A DNA stretch of 12,441 nt from an uncultured Massilia sp. (GTDB lineage: Bacteria > Pseudomonadota > Gammaproteobacteria > Burkholderiales > Burkholderiaceae). The notes under the pieces were generated by a model. It saw only the letters and a program-made list of their open reading frames with translations, made no database searches and was not told the DNA's origin. Shown here piece by piece: positions 7,182 through 12,441 of the stretch. Each line of letters begins with the position of its first letter. Positions within the stretch are counted from its first letter, which is position 1. The DNA lies in assembly GCA_946481275.1 (NCBI GenBank), contig CAMLMV010000086.1, positions 1-12,441 on the forward strand. The letters run 5' to 3'. The translations under genes were made by a program, and so were the position numbers.

Positions 7182-7529
7182 TCAAGCCAACGACGGCCGG
7201 CCCTGCCCCAGGATGCGCGCCAGCAGCGGGCGCTTGGCGGGCGCCGGCAAGCCGCGGTCGACGAGGCCCGCCCATTTCACGCTCAGTTGTTCGCAGGTGG
7301 CGCGCAGTACCGGATCGGCATCCGGCAGGCGCGCCAGCGCATTCAGGTGGCGCTCGATCACCGAGGCCAGTTTCACGCACGGACCGTCGCCGCTCGCGCG
7401 GTCGCAGGCGTCCGCATTGTTCACCGTGTATTGCGACATCAGGTGCAGCAGCGCCGCCACGAGCAGTTCGTGGCGCGTGGTGCGCCGCCCGTCCGGCGTG
7501 TTCAGTTCGTCCAGCAGATCGTCGTCCAT
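7182..7529 (-). CDS. Unrecognised small protein under a Fur-type promoter
   Basis: A 115-residue soluble, mostly helical protein that I cannot assign to a named family. It has no signal peptide or membrane segment. The N-terminal helix RRTTRHELLVAALLHLMSQY (15-34) is followed by C42, C51 and C79, in a C-x8-C-x27-C arrangement, and by a helix around VLRATCEQLSVKWAGLVDR (74-92). The ATG at 7529 is chosen over in-frame upstream codons because GAGGAGG (minus strand, 7534-7540) directly precedes it, 4 nt away, and because a good promoter starts transcription at about 7562. A 6-1-6 Fur box overlaps that start, so expression should rise when iron is scarce. A role in iron uptake, iron sparing or an iron-sulfur function is inferred only from that site. 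Confidence 0.75.
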   Translation of the reverse strand: MDDDLLDELNTPDGRRTTRHELLVAALLHLMSQYTVNNADACDRASGDGPCVKLASVIERHLNALARLPDADPVLRATCEQLSVKWAGLVDRGLPAPAKRPLLARILGQGRPSLA

Positions 7530-7549
7530 AAGGCCTCCTCGATTTAACT

Positions 7550-7562
7550 GAGAATGATTCTC
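7550..7562. promoter_or_regulatory. Fur box
   Basis: GAGAAT-G-ATTCTC is a perfect 6-1-6 inverted repeat, matching the accepted Fur-box form GATAAT-N-ATTATC in ten of twelve arm positions. It lies directly downstream of the -10 element at 7569-7574 (minus strand) and covers the predicted start site, the usual position for iron-dependent repression by Fur. Confidence 0.8.
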
Positions 7563-7568
7563 GTTTCG

Positions 7569-7597
7569 ATTATGGATCCGGACGGTGCTGGACGCAA
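7569..7597 (-). promoter_or_regulatory. Sigma70-type promoter of the Fur-box gene
   Basis: On the minus strand, TTGCGT (7592-7597) and CATAAT (7569-7574, five of six to consensus) are separated by exactly 17 nt. The predicted start is about 7562, leaving a leader of about 32 nt that contains GAGGAGG. This is the best promoter in the window. Confidence 0.65.
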
Positions 7598-7608
7598 GCG
7601 CAATCTGC

Positions 7609-8226
7609 TTATTGCCGGACCAGCGCCATGAACCCGGCCGCAACCAGCACCATGCCGCCGGCCGAGCCGTCGATCACCCGGCGCCGGGTGGCGCTGAGCC
7701 CGCGCCGTCCCACCCGGCCCAGCGCAAGGCACAGCGAGGCGTACACGACCGCGCACCAGAACATGAAGGCGGCCGACAGGACGACCGCCTGCAGGGTCGC
7801 GTTGCCGCCATGCCGGTCCATGAACTGGGGCAGGATGGCCACGTAGACCATCATCCCCTTCGGATTGAGCAGGGACGTGAGAAATCCCTTGCCGAGCTGG
7901 TTCGTCACCCGCCCTTGGGGTACGACCAGCGCGCCGGGGCGCAATGCGGCCCGGATCAGTTTCGAGGCCAGGTAGACCAGGTACGTGATACCGGCCCAGC
8001 GAATCGCCTCGAACAACATGGGCGACGCCGCCACGACGGCGGCGAGGCCGAGCGCGACGAGAAAGGAATGGACGCAGTAGCCGAGCAACACGCCCGCCGT
8101 GGCGCGCAGCCCGGCCGGCGTGCCGCCGGACATCGCTTGGGACGCAATGAACAGGATGTCCGGGCCAGGCGTGCACACGAGCGGCAGGACGGTCGCGGAA
8201 AACAGCAGGAGCGTATGTGTATTCAT
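7609..8226 (-). CDS. LysE/RhtB-family amino-acid exporter
   Basis: A 205-residue inner-membrane protein with about five to six hydrophobic segments. Family marks are the TPGPD motif (about residues 19-23) after the first helix, GLRATAGVLLGY (about 39-50), and LLNPKGMMVYVAILPQF in the middle, all characteristic of LysE/RhtB translocators that export amino acids or analogues with the proton-motive force. The substrate is not predictable from sequence. The start is placed at ATG 8226; a GTG at 8247, seven codons upstream, is possible, and neither has a good Shine-Dalgarno sequence. It is divergent from an Lrp/AsnC-type regulator across 81 bp, a common arrangement in which the regulator senses the exported amino acid and switches on the exporter. 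Confidence 0.9.
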   Translation of the reverse strand: MNTHTLLLFSATVLPLVCTPGPDILFIASQAMSGGTPAGLRATAGVLLGYCVHSFLVALGLAAVVAASPMLFEAIRWAGITYLVYLASKLIRAALRPGALVVPQGRVTNQLGKGFLTSLLNPKGMMVYVAILPQFMDRHGGNATLQAVVLSAAFMFWCAVVYASLCLALGRVGRRGLSATRRRVIDGSAGGMVLVAAGFMALVRQ

Positions 8227-8263
8227 GACGACAGCGTACTGCGCCACGCCAAAAATGTGCTTC

Positions 8264-8277
8264 CTGACTCTTGTCAG
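8264..8277. promoter_or_regulatory. Candidate Lrp/AsnC-type operator dyad
   Basis: CTGAC-TCTT-GTCAG is a perfect 5-bp inverted repeat with partly matching flanks (TT outside the left arm, AA outside the right). It lies centrally between the divergent lysE-like and lrp-like genes, where the regulator would be expected to bind. TTGTCA (8271-8276) inside it also resembles a -35 for the regulator gene, which would permit autoregulation. Confidence 0.4.
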
Positions 8278-8307
8278 AAAACGCGCATATCAGGGAACAT
8301 CTTTCAC

Positions 8308-8760
8308 ATGGACGATTATGACCGAAAGATTCTTGCGGAACTACAGAAAGACGGGCGACTTTCTCTCACCGACCTGGCGGAACGCATCGGCTTGAGCCTG
8401 TCGCCGTGCCACCGGCGCGTGCGGGCACTGGAAGAGGCGGGGATCATCGCCGACTACCGGGCGACCATCGCTCCGGCGGCCGTCGGACTCAATTTCGCGG
8501 CCATCGTGTTCGTCACGCTGCGCGCGACCGACCGGGACAGCGTACGCGCCTTCGAAGAACGCGTGCCCGGTGTTCCCGAAATCATCCAGGCGCAGCGCCT
8601 GTTCGGCGACCCGGACTACATCCTGAACGTCATCACGACGGACCTGGAGGCGTACCAGAAACTGTGGGACGACAGCCTGTCGACCTTGCCGAACGTATTG
8701 CGGCTGACGTCGACGCTCGTGATGAAGAGCGTCGTCCAGGGCCGGCCCCTGCCGCTTTGA
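8308..8760 (+). CDS. Lrp/AsnC-family transcriptional regulator
   Basis: A 150-residue protein of standard Lrp length. The N-terminal helix-turn-helix spans DDYDRKILAELQKDGRLSLTDLAERIGLSLSPCHRRVRALEEAGII (2-47). It is joined by a linker strand (YRATIAPAAVG, 50-60) to a RAM/AsnC ligand-binding domain (about 64-143), with VFVTLRATD (67-75) and the loop FGDPDYILNV (99-108) that contributes to amino-acid binding and oligomerisation. It probably responds to an amino acid and controls the divergent lysE-like exporter. The start is ATG 8308; AGGGA (8292-8296) lies 11 nt away and is weak. A longer in-frame opening back to 7585 runs through the antisense strand of the exporter and is not coding. The stop TGA 8758-8760 abuts the stop of the PuuD-like gene on the other strand. 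Confidence 0.93.
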   Translation: MDDYDRKILAELQKDGRLSLTDLAERIGLSLSPCHRRVRALEEAGIIADYRATIAPAAVGLNFAAIVFVTLRATDRDSVRAFEERVPGVPEIIQAQRLFGDPDYILNVITTDLEAYQKLWDDSLSTLPNVLRLTSTLVMKSVVQGRPLPL

Positions 8761-9729
8761 TCAGAGACGTGTTTCGCGCGCCGCGCGCAGGAATTCGTCC
8801 AGCACCGGCGTGCAGTCGAGCAGGTCGCCGCCGGTGGCGCGGTGGAATTCCGGATGCCACTGCAGGCCCATCACGAACGGCGCGCGCTGGTAGCGGATCG
8901 CCTCGACGACGCCGTCCGGCTCGGACATCGCTTCCACGTGGATGTCGCGCCCCAGGTCCTTGACGGCCTGGTGGTGGATCGAGTTCACGACGGCGCGTTC
9001 GTGCTTGGGGAACATCTTGCGCAGTGACGACCCGTGCGGGAACACGATGGCATGGCGATGCGCGTCATAGATGTCGTGCACGTGGGGCTGGGCGCCGGGG
9101 ATATTGGTCGCGACATCCTGGTGCAGCGTCCCGCCGAACGCGACGTTGATCAGCTGGCAACCGCGGCAGATGCCCAGCACGGGCTTGCCCGCGTCGACGA
9201 ATTCGTGCAGCAGTTCCAGTTCGTAGACGTCGCGCGCGCGGTCGCCGCTCCATTCGGGCCGGGTCGGCGTTTCGGAATACGTCATCGGCGACACGTCCGC
9301 CCCGCCCTGCAGCACGAGGCCGTCCAGGTGGCGCGCGTAATGGCGCATCGTGATGTTGCTCGGGTGCAGGAGGCCATTCGTATTGACGGTCGGGACCATG
9401 AACACGAGCACGTCGCGCGACATCACCCATTGCGCGATCGATTCCTCGAGGTATTGCAGGTTCTTGCTGCGCAGGCCTTTCGCGCCCTCTTCCGGGTGAA
9501 AAATCCGCGCAGACACGCCAATGCGCAGCGTGCGGCGCATGAAGTCGCGATTGAACTTGTCGGCCAGGGCGCGCCAGCGCGAGCGCAGCACGCGGCCGGC
9601 CAGGTTCAGCGGCGTGTCGTCGGTACGCAGGTAGCGCGACGCGTTGCCACTCGCTCGCCGGTCGGGCACGCGCGGCGGCGGTCCGGCGTCCGTTGTCTCA
9701 TTAGCCTGCTTGTCATTGTCCTCAGCCAT
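8761..9729 (-). CDS. PuuD-like gamma-glutamyl-GABA hydrolase / class I glutamine amidotransferase-fold hydrolase
   Basis: A 322-residue member of peptidase family C26. The nucleophile elbow is GICRGCQ (186-192, nucleophile C188) and the His-Glu pair lies in LQWHPEF (H292, E294). LVLQGGADVSP (138-148) and VNSIHHQAV (248-256) are further PuuD-type segments. In E. coli, PuuD cleaves gamma-glutamyl-GABA during putrescine breakdown; here no other Puu genes are present, so the substrate could be another gamma-glutamyl compound. The protein is about 65 residues longer than PuuD (254). The extra N-terminus (1-66) is charged and low in hydrophobics. An internal ATG at 9540 would give a PuuD-sized protein, but it has no ribosome binding site. 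ATG 9729 may be leaderless (TATATT six bases upstream) or use AAGGA 12 nt away. It is convergent with the Lrp gene, with zero gap. Confidence 0.88.
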   Translation of the reverse strand: MAEDNDKQANETTDAGPPPRVPDRRASGNASRYLRTDDTPLNLAGRVLRSRWRALADKFNRDFMRRTLRIGVSARIFHPEEGAKGLRSKNLQYLEESIAQWVMSRDVLVFMVPTVNTNGLLHPSNITMRHYARHLDGLVLQGGADVSPMTYSETPTRPEWSGDRARDVYELELLHEFVDAGKPVLGICRGCQLINVAFGGTLHQDVATNIPGAQPHVHDIYDAHRHAIVFPHGSSLRKMFPKHERAVVNSIHHQAVKDLGRDIHVEAMSEPDGVVEAIRYQRAPFVMGLQWHPEFHRATGGDLLDCTPVLDEFLRAARETRL

Positions 9730-9735
9730 GATCTC

Positions 9736-9741
9736 AATATA
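9736..9741 (-). promoter_or_regulatory. Candidate -10 element of the PuuD-like gene
   Basis: TATATT on the minus strand lies six bases before ATG 9729, the same geometry seen at the ArsR-family gene, and would give a leaderless or nearly leaderless transcript. The -35 at 17 nt (ATCGTG) is poor. An alternative is a longer transcript translated from AAGGA. Confidence 0.3.
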
Positions 9742-9764
9742 TCCTTGCGACGGTCGCGCACGAT

Positions 9765-9789
9765 TCGTTTTAAGAAAAATATCGTTTTA
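9765..9789 (+). repeat. Direct repeat TCGTTTTA, two copies
   Basis: The octamer occurs at 9765-9772 and 9782-9789, 17 bp apart start to start, in an AT-rich patch upstream of the PuuD-like gene. It could be a tandem regulator site or chance in AT-rich DNA. Confidence 0.35.
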
Positions 9790-9898
9790 GTAATGAAATC
9801 CCCGCACCCACCCGCATATGCACAGGATGCCGGGATGCCGCAGACTTGGCAATCCGTGCAACGAACACTTGCAAACTTGCGCTTAACAGGCAAAAATA

Positions 9899-9914
9899 CT
9901 GTATTTCCATACAG
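9899..9914. promoter_or_regulatory. LexA (SOS) box
   Basis: CTGT-ATTTCCAT-ACAG matches the LexA consensus CTGT-N8-ACAG of beta- and gammaproteobacteria in every conserved base. The flanks (TA before, TT after) and inner bases (AT...AT) are also close to the ideal TACTGTATATATATACAGTA. It lies 110 bp before the parE start and 170 bp before the PuuD-like start. A weak promoter TTGCAA (9869-9874), 17 nt, AAAAAT (9892-9897) on the plus strand would start inside the box, which would let LexA repress it. Confidence 0.75.
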
Positions 9915-9988
9915 TTGTTTTGACCGCACAGCGCGCCCTGTCCCCTGGAACCCACCGCGTGAAGTCGCTTATTTTCCGCGCGACAAGA

Positions 9989-9994
9989 TAGAAT
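9989..9994 (+). promoter_or_regulatory. Candidate -10 element for parE
   Basis: TAGAAT (five of six to consensus) predicts a start near 10001, giving a leader of about 24 nt. The -35 region at 17 nt (CGCTTA) is poor. It falls just after an inverted repeat GTCGC/GCGAC (9964-9968 and 9980-9984) that could bind a regulator. Confidence 0.4.
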
Positions 9995-10024
9995 GCGCAG
10001 CATTCGAATGATTGAAGATCAAGC

Positions 10025-12025
10025 ATGGCCACCAAGAAACCCGCACCCGATTACAGCGAATCATCCATCCGCGTCCTGAAAGGACTGGAGCCCGTCAAGC
10101 AGCGTCCGGGCATGTATACCCGCACCGAGAATCCGCTGCACATCATCCAGGAAGTGATCGACAACGCCTCGGACGAGGCGCTGGGCGGCCACTGCAAGAA
10201 CATCGACGTGACGATGAACGCGGACGGTTCCATCACCGTCGAGGACGACGGCCGCGGCATCCCGGTCGGCCTGCACCCGGAAGAAGGCGTCTCGACCGTC
10301 GAGATCGTGTTCACCCGCCTGCACGCCGGCGGCAAGTTCGACAAGGGTTCGGGCGGCGCCTACGCGTTCTCGGGCGGCCTGCACGGCGTCGGCGTGTCCG
10401 TCACGAACGCGCTGTCCAAGCGCCTGGAAATTACCGTGTGGCGCAAGGACGACGACGGCAACGGCATGCACAAGCTCGTGTTCGCCGATGGCGACGTCAT
10501 CGAGCCGCTGACCTCCGAGCCGTTCGAACGGGGCGGCAAGAAGAACGGCACGCGCGTCACCGCGTGGCCGGACGGTAAATACTTCGATTCGCCGAACATC
10601 CCGATGAGCGAGCTGCAGCGCCTGCTGCGCTCGAAGGCCGTGCTGCTGCCGGGCGTCACCGTCACGCTGACCAACGCCAAGACGGGCGACAAGCAGACCT
10701 GGCGCTACGACGAAGGCCTGCGCGGCTACCTGACGGAAGCGCTGGCGCAGACGGCGGGCGGCGGCCAGACCCTGATCCCGCTGTTCGAAGGCGCGCAATA
10801 CGCGGCCGCCGGCGATGAAGGTTTCGCGGAAGGCGAAGGCGCGGCGTGGGTCGTCGCGTGGACGGAAGAAGGCGCCGTCGTGCGCGAATCGTACGTCAAC
10901 CTGATCCCGACGCCGAGCGGCGGCACGCACGAATCCGGCCTGCGCGACGGCCTGTTCGGCGCCGTGAAGAACTTCGTCGAGATGCACTCGCTGCTGCCGA
11001 AGGGCGTCAAGCTGCTGCCGGAAGACGTGTTCGCGCGCGTCTCGTTCGTGCTGTCCGCGAAGGTACTGGACCCGCAATTCCAGGGCCAGACGAAGGAACG
11101 CCTGAACTCGCGCGACGCGGTGAAACTCGTGTCGACGTTCACCAAGCCGCCGCTCGAACTGTGGTTGAACCAGCACGTCGAATACGGCCGCAAGCTGGCG
11201 GAACTCGTCATCAAGCAGGCGCAGTCGCGCCTCCGTTCGCTGCAAAAAGTCGAGAAGAAGAAGTCGTCGGGCGTGGCCGTTTTGCCGGGCAAGCTGACCG
11301 ATTGCGAATCGACGGACATCACCCGTAATGAACTGTTCCTCGTCGAGGGCGATTCGGCGGGCGGTTCCGCGAAGATGGGCCGCGACAAGGAATTCCAGGC
11401 GATCCTGCCGCTGCGCGGCAAGGTCCTGAACACGTGGGAAACGGACCGCGACCGCCTGTTCGCGAACAACGAGATCCACGACATCGCGGTGGCGATCGGC
11501 GTCGACCCGCACGGTCCGGACGACAGCCCGGACCTGTCGGGCCTGCGCTACGGGAAGATCTGCATCCTGTCCGATGCGGACGTGGACGGTTCGCACATCC
11601 AGGTCCTGCTGTTGACCCTCTTCTTCAAGCACTTCCCCGCCCTCTTCAAGAACGGCCACGTGTGCGTCGCGCGCCCGCCCTTGTACCGCGTGGACGTGCC
11701 GGCGCGCGGCAAGAAGCCGATCCAGAAGCTGTACGCGCTGGACGACGGCGAACTGCTCGCGATCGAGGACAAGCTCAAGAAGGAAGGCCTGAAGGAAGGC
11801 GTGTGGAGCATTTCCCGCTTCAAGGGCCTGGGCGAGATGAACGCCGAGCAGCTGTGGGAAACGACGATGAACCCGGACACCCGCCGCCTGCTGCCGGTGG
11901 CATTCGGCGACTACGGCCTGGCCGAATCGTCGGCGCGCTTCAACATGCTGATGGGTAAAGGCGAAGCCGCCGCCCGCCGCGCGTGGCTGGAAGAGCACGG
12001 GAACGAGACGGAAGCGGATATCTGA
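10025..12025 (+). CDS. parE: DNA topoisomerase IV subunit B (ParE)
   Basis: A 666-residue type IIA topoisomerase ATPase subunit. It provides ATP-driven gate closure in the ParC2ParE2 enzyme that decatenates daughter chromosomes. The GHKL ATPase domain shows [10 protein letters not shown] (43-52, with E43 as general base and N47 as Mg ligand), [10 protein letters not shown] (73-82) and [14 protein letters not shown] (117-130), the ATP lid. The transducer domain follows, with QTKERL. The TOPRIM domain has [11 protein letters not shown] (from E441) and SDADVDGSH (D517, D519, D521), the metal-binding acidic cluster for DNA cleavage. The C-terminus carries [21 protein letters not shown]. ParE is preferred over GyrB because of the compact length and because parC follows 28 bp downstream. 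It is somewhat longer than E. coli ParE (630). The ribosome binding site is weak (GAAG, 10014-10017). A LexA box lies upstream. Confidence 0.96.
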   Translation: MATKKPAPDYSESSIRVLKGLEPVKQRPGMYTRTENPLHIIQEVIDNASDEALGGHCKNIDVTMNADGSITVEDDGRGIPVGLHPEEGVSTVEIVFTRLHAGGKFDKGSGGAYAFSGGLHGVGVSVTNALSKRLEITVWRKDDDGNGMHKLVFADGDVIEPLTSEPFERGGKKNGTRVTAWPDGKYFDSPNIPMSELQRLLRSKAVLLPGVTVTLTNAKTGDKQTWRYDEGLRGYLTEALAQTAGGGQTLIPLFEGAQYAAAGDEGFAEGEGAAWVVAWTEEGAVVRESYVNLIPTPSGGTHESGLRDGLFGAVKNFVEMHSLLPKGVKLLPEDVFARVSFVLSAKVLDPQFQGQTKERLNSRDAVKLVSTFTKPPLELWLNQHVEYGRKLAELVIKQAQSRLRSLQKVEKKKSSGVAVLPGKLTDCESTDITRNELFLVEGDSAGGSAKMGRDKEFQAILPLRGKVLNTWETDRDRLFANNEIHDIAVAIGVDPHGPDDSPDLSGLRYGKICILSDADVDGSHIQVLLLTLFFKHFPALFKNGHVCVARPPLYRVDVPARGKKPIQKLYALDDGELLAIEDKLKKEGLKEGVWSISRFKGLGEMNAEQLWETTMNPDTRRLLPVAFGDYGLAESSARFNMLMGKGEAAARRAWLEEHGNETEADI

Positions 12026-12053
12026 CAGCCGCCGAACACGAACATAAAAGATC

Positions 12054-12441
12054 ATGACGCAAGCAAGCCTCTTCGAACAAACCACTCCCCCCGGCGGCGG
12101 CGACGACGCCGAGACGCTGACCCTCTCGACCTTCGCCGAGCGCGCGTACCTGGACTATGCCGTCTCGGTCGTGAAAGGCCGCGCGCTGCCGGACGTCTCG
12201 GACGGCCAGAAACCCGTCCAGCGCCGCATCCTGTACTCGATGAACGAACTGGGTCTCGGCCCGACCGCGAAGCCGCGCAAGTCCGCGACCGTCGTCGGCG
12301 ACGTGCTCGGTAAACTCCACCCGCACGGCGACCAGTCGGTCTACGACGCCCTCGTGCGCATGGCCCAGGACTTTTCGCTGCGCTATCCGCTGATCGACGG
12401 CCAGGGCAACTTCGGCTCGCGCGACGGCGACGGCGCCGCGG
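12054..12441 (+). CDS. parC: DNA topoisomerase IV subunit A (ParC), N-terminal part (3' end outside window)
   Basis: The first 129 residues of the breakage-reunion subunit that partners ParE. An acidic N-terminal tail (1-22) is followed by the family start [25 protein letters not shown] (27-51), [11 protein letters not shown] (53-63), and the winged-helix quinolone-binding region [24 protein letters not shown] (77-100). The window ends just before the expected catalytic tyrosine, which follows GSRDGDGAA by about four residues. At the positions matching E. coli ParC S80 and E84, this protein has Q94 and D98. The gene follows parE after 28 bp, probably in the same transcript, with only a weak ribosome binding site (AAAAG, 12046-12050). 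ParC is chosen over GyrA because of the parE linkage. Confidence 0.94.
   Translation, partial: MTQASLFEQTTPPGGGDDAETLTLSTFAERAYLDYAVSVVKGRALPDVSDGQKPVQRRILYSMNELGLGPTAKPRKSATVVGDVLGKLHPHGDQSVYDALVRMAQDFSLRYPLIDGQGNFGSRDGDGAA

Larger units (their letters stand above)
9730..10024. other. 295-bp regulatory gap between the PuuD-like gene and parE
   Basis: This is the longest non-coding stretch in the window and is more AT-rich than its surroundings. It holds a LexA box (9899-9914), a second dyad ACAG-N6-CTGT (9928-9941), a direct repeat TCGTTTTA (9765-9772 and 9782-9789), an inverted repeat GTCGC/GCGAC (9964-9984) and the likely parE -10 (9989-9994). Short open frames exist on both strands (for example 9770-10003 minus and 9793-10011 plus), but none has a ribosome binding site or a recognisable protein. 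Confidence 0.7.

Noticed and set aside
7585..8307. N-terminal extension of the Lrp-type regulator
   Set aside because: It is the antisense of the lysE-like gene, and the protein from ATG 8308 already has full Lrp length.
9928..9941. A second LexA box
   Set aside because: ACAG-CGCGCC-CTGT has the half-sites in reversed order and six bases between them, so it does not match CTGT-N8-ACAG; it is only a dyad.
9770..10003. A 77-codon minus-strand frame (and a 72-codon plus-strand frame at 9793-10011) in the gap before parE
   Set aside because: No ribosome binding site, no recognisable family; the minus-strand frame runs through the LexA box. Possible small ORFs remain untested, but I cannot support them.
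10061..12085. A 674-codon open frame on the minus strand opposite parE
   Set aside because: It mirrors parE codons. In high-GC DNA with G/C third positions the antisense frame stays open; its translation is Arg/Val/His-rich with no recognisable domain, whereas parE is unmistakable.

Overview
The window looks like an ordinary chromosomal stretch from a high-GC betaproteobacterium. Third codon positions are strongly G/C. The proteins resemble those of Burkholderiales, and the Oxalobacteraceae (Massilia and relatives) are my best guess; this rests on family recognition, not on a database search. There is no rRNA, tRNA, CRISPR array, insertion sequence or phage gene. The DNA holds fourteen gene calls, two of them cut by the window edges.

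Layout. (1) 1-2267, plus strand: an operon-like run of a MoxR-type AAA+ ATPase (5' end missing), a RimL-like GNAT acetyltransferase coupled to it by ATGA, and a CoxE-type von Willebrand factor A protein. MoxR ATPases and vWA proteins usually act as a pair; here an acetyltransferase sits between them. (2) 2268-2858, minus: a CPBP-family intramembrane protease. (3) 2958-5262, plus: a monovalent cation/proton antiporter whose 3' end overlaps a YbdK-type glutamate-cysteine ligase-like gene, followed by an AHSA1/SRPBCC protein (5356-5802). (4) 5792-6432, minus: a coupled pair of small dimeric-barrel proteins (NIPSNAP, then an ABM-type monooxygenase), divergent from an ArsR-family regulator (6506-7180) that appears to be leaderless. 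(5) 7182-7529, minus: a small unrecognised cysteine-containing protein with a clear promoter and a 6-1-6 Fur box over its start site. (6) 7609-8226, minus: a LysE-type exporter divergent from an Lrp/AsnC regulator (8308-8760). (7) 8761-9729, minus: a PuuD-like class I glutamine amidotransferase-fold hydrolase with an N-terminal extension. (8) 10025-12441, plus: parE (complete) and parC (first 129 codons), encoding topoisomerase IV.

The most interesting signals are regulatory. A textbook LexA box (CTGT-N8-ACAG) lies in the 295-bp gap between the PuuD-like gene and parE, where SOS control would not be expected from the E. coli model. The Fur box in front of the unknown 115-aa gene predicts an iron-starvation role. 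The overlap of a cation antiporter with a gamma-glutamyl ligase suggests a thiol- or gamma-glutamyl-linked ion transport unit. All four convergent gene junctions are packed to 0, 1 or minus 11 bp, leaving no room for dedicated terminators. I see no clearly new multi-gene defence or biosynthetic system. The better candidates for novelty are the MoxR-GNAT-vWA unit, the antiporter-YbdK unit and the two unexpected regulator sites.
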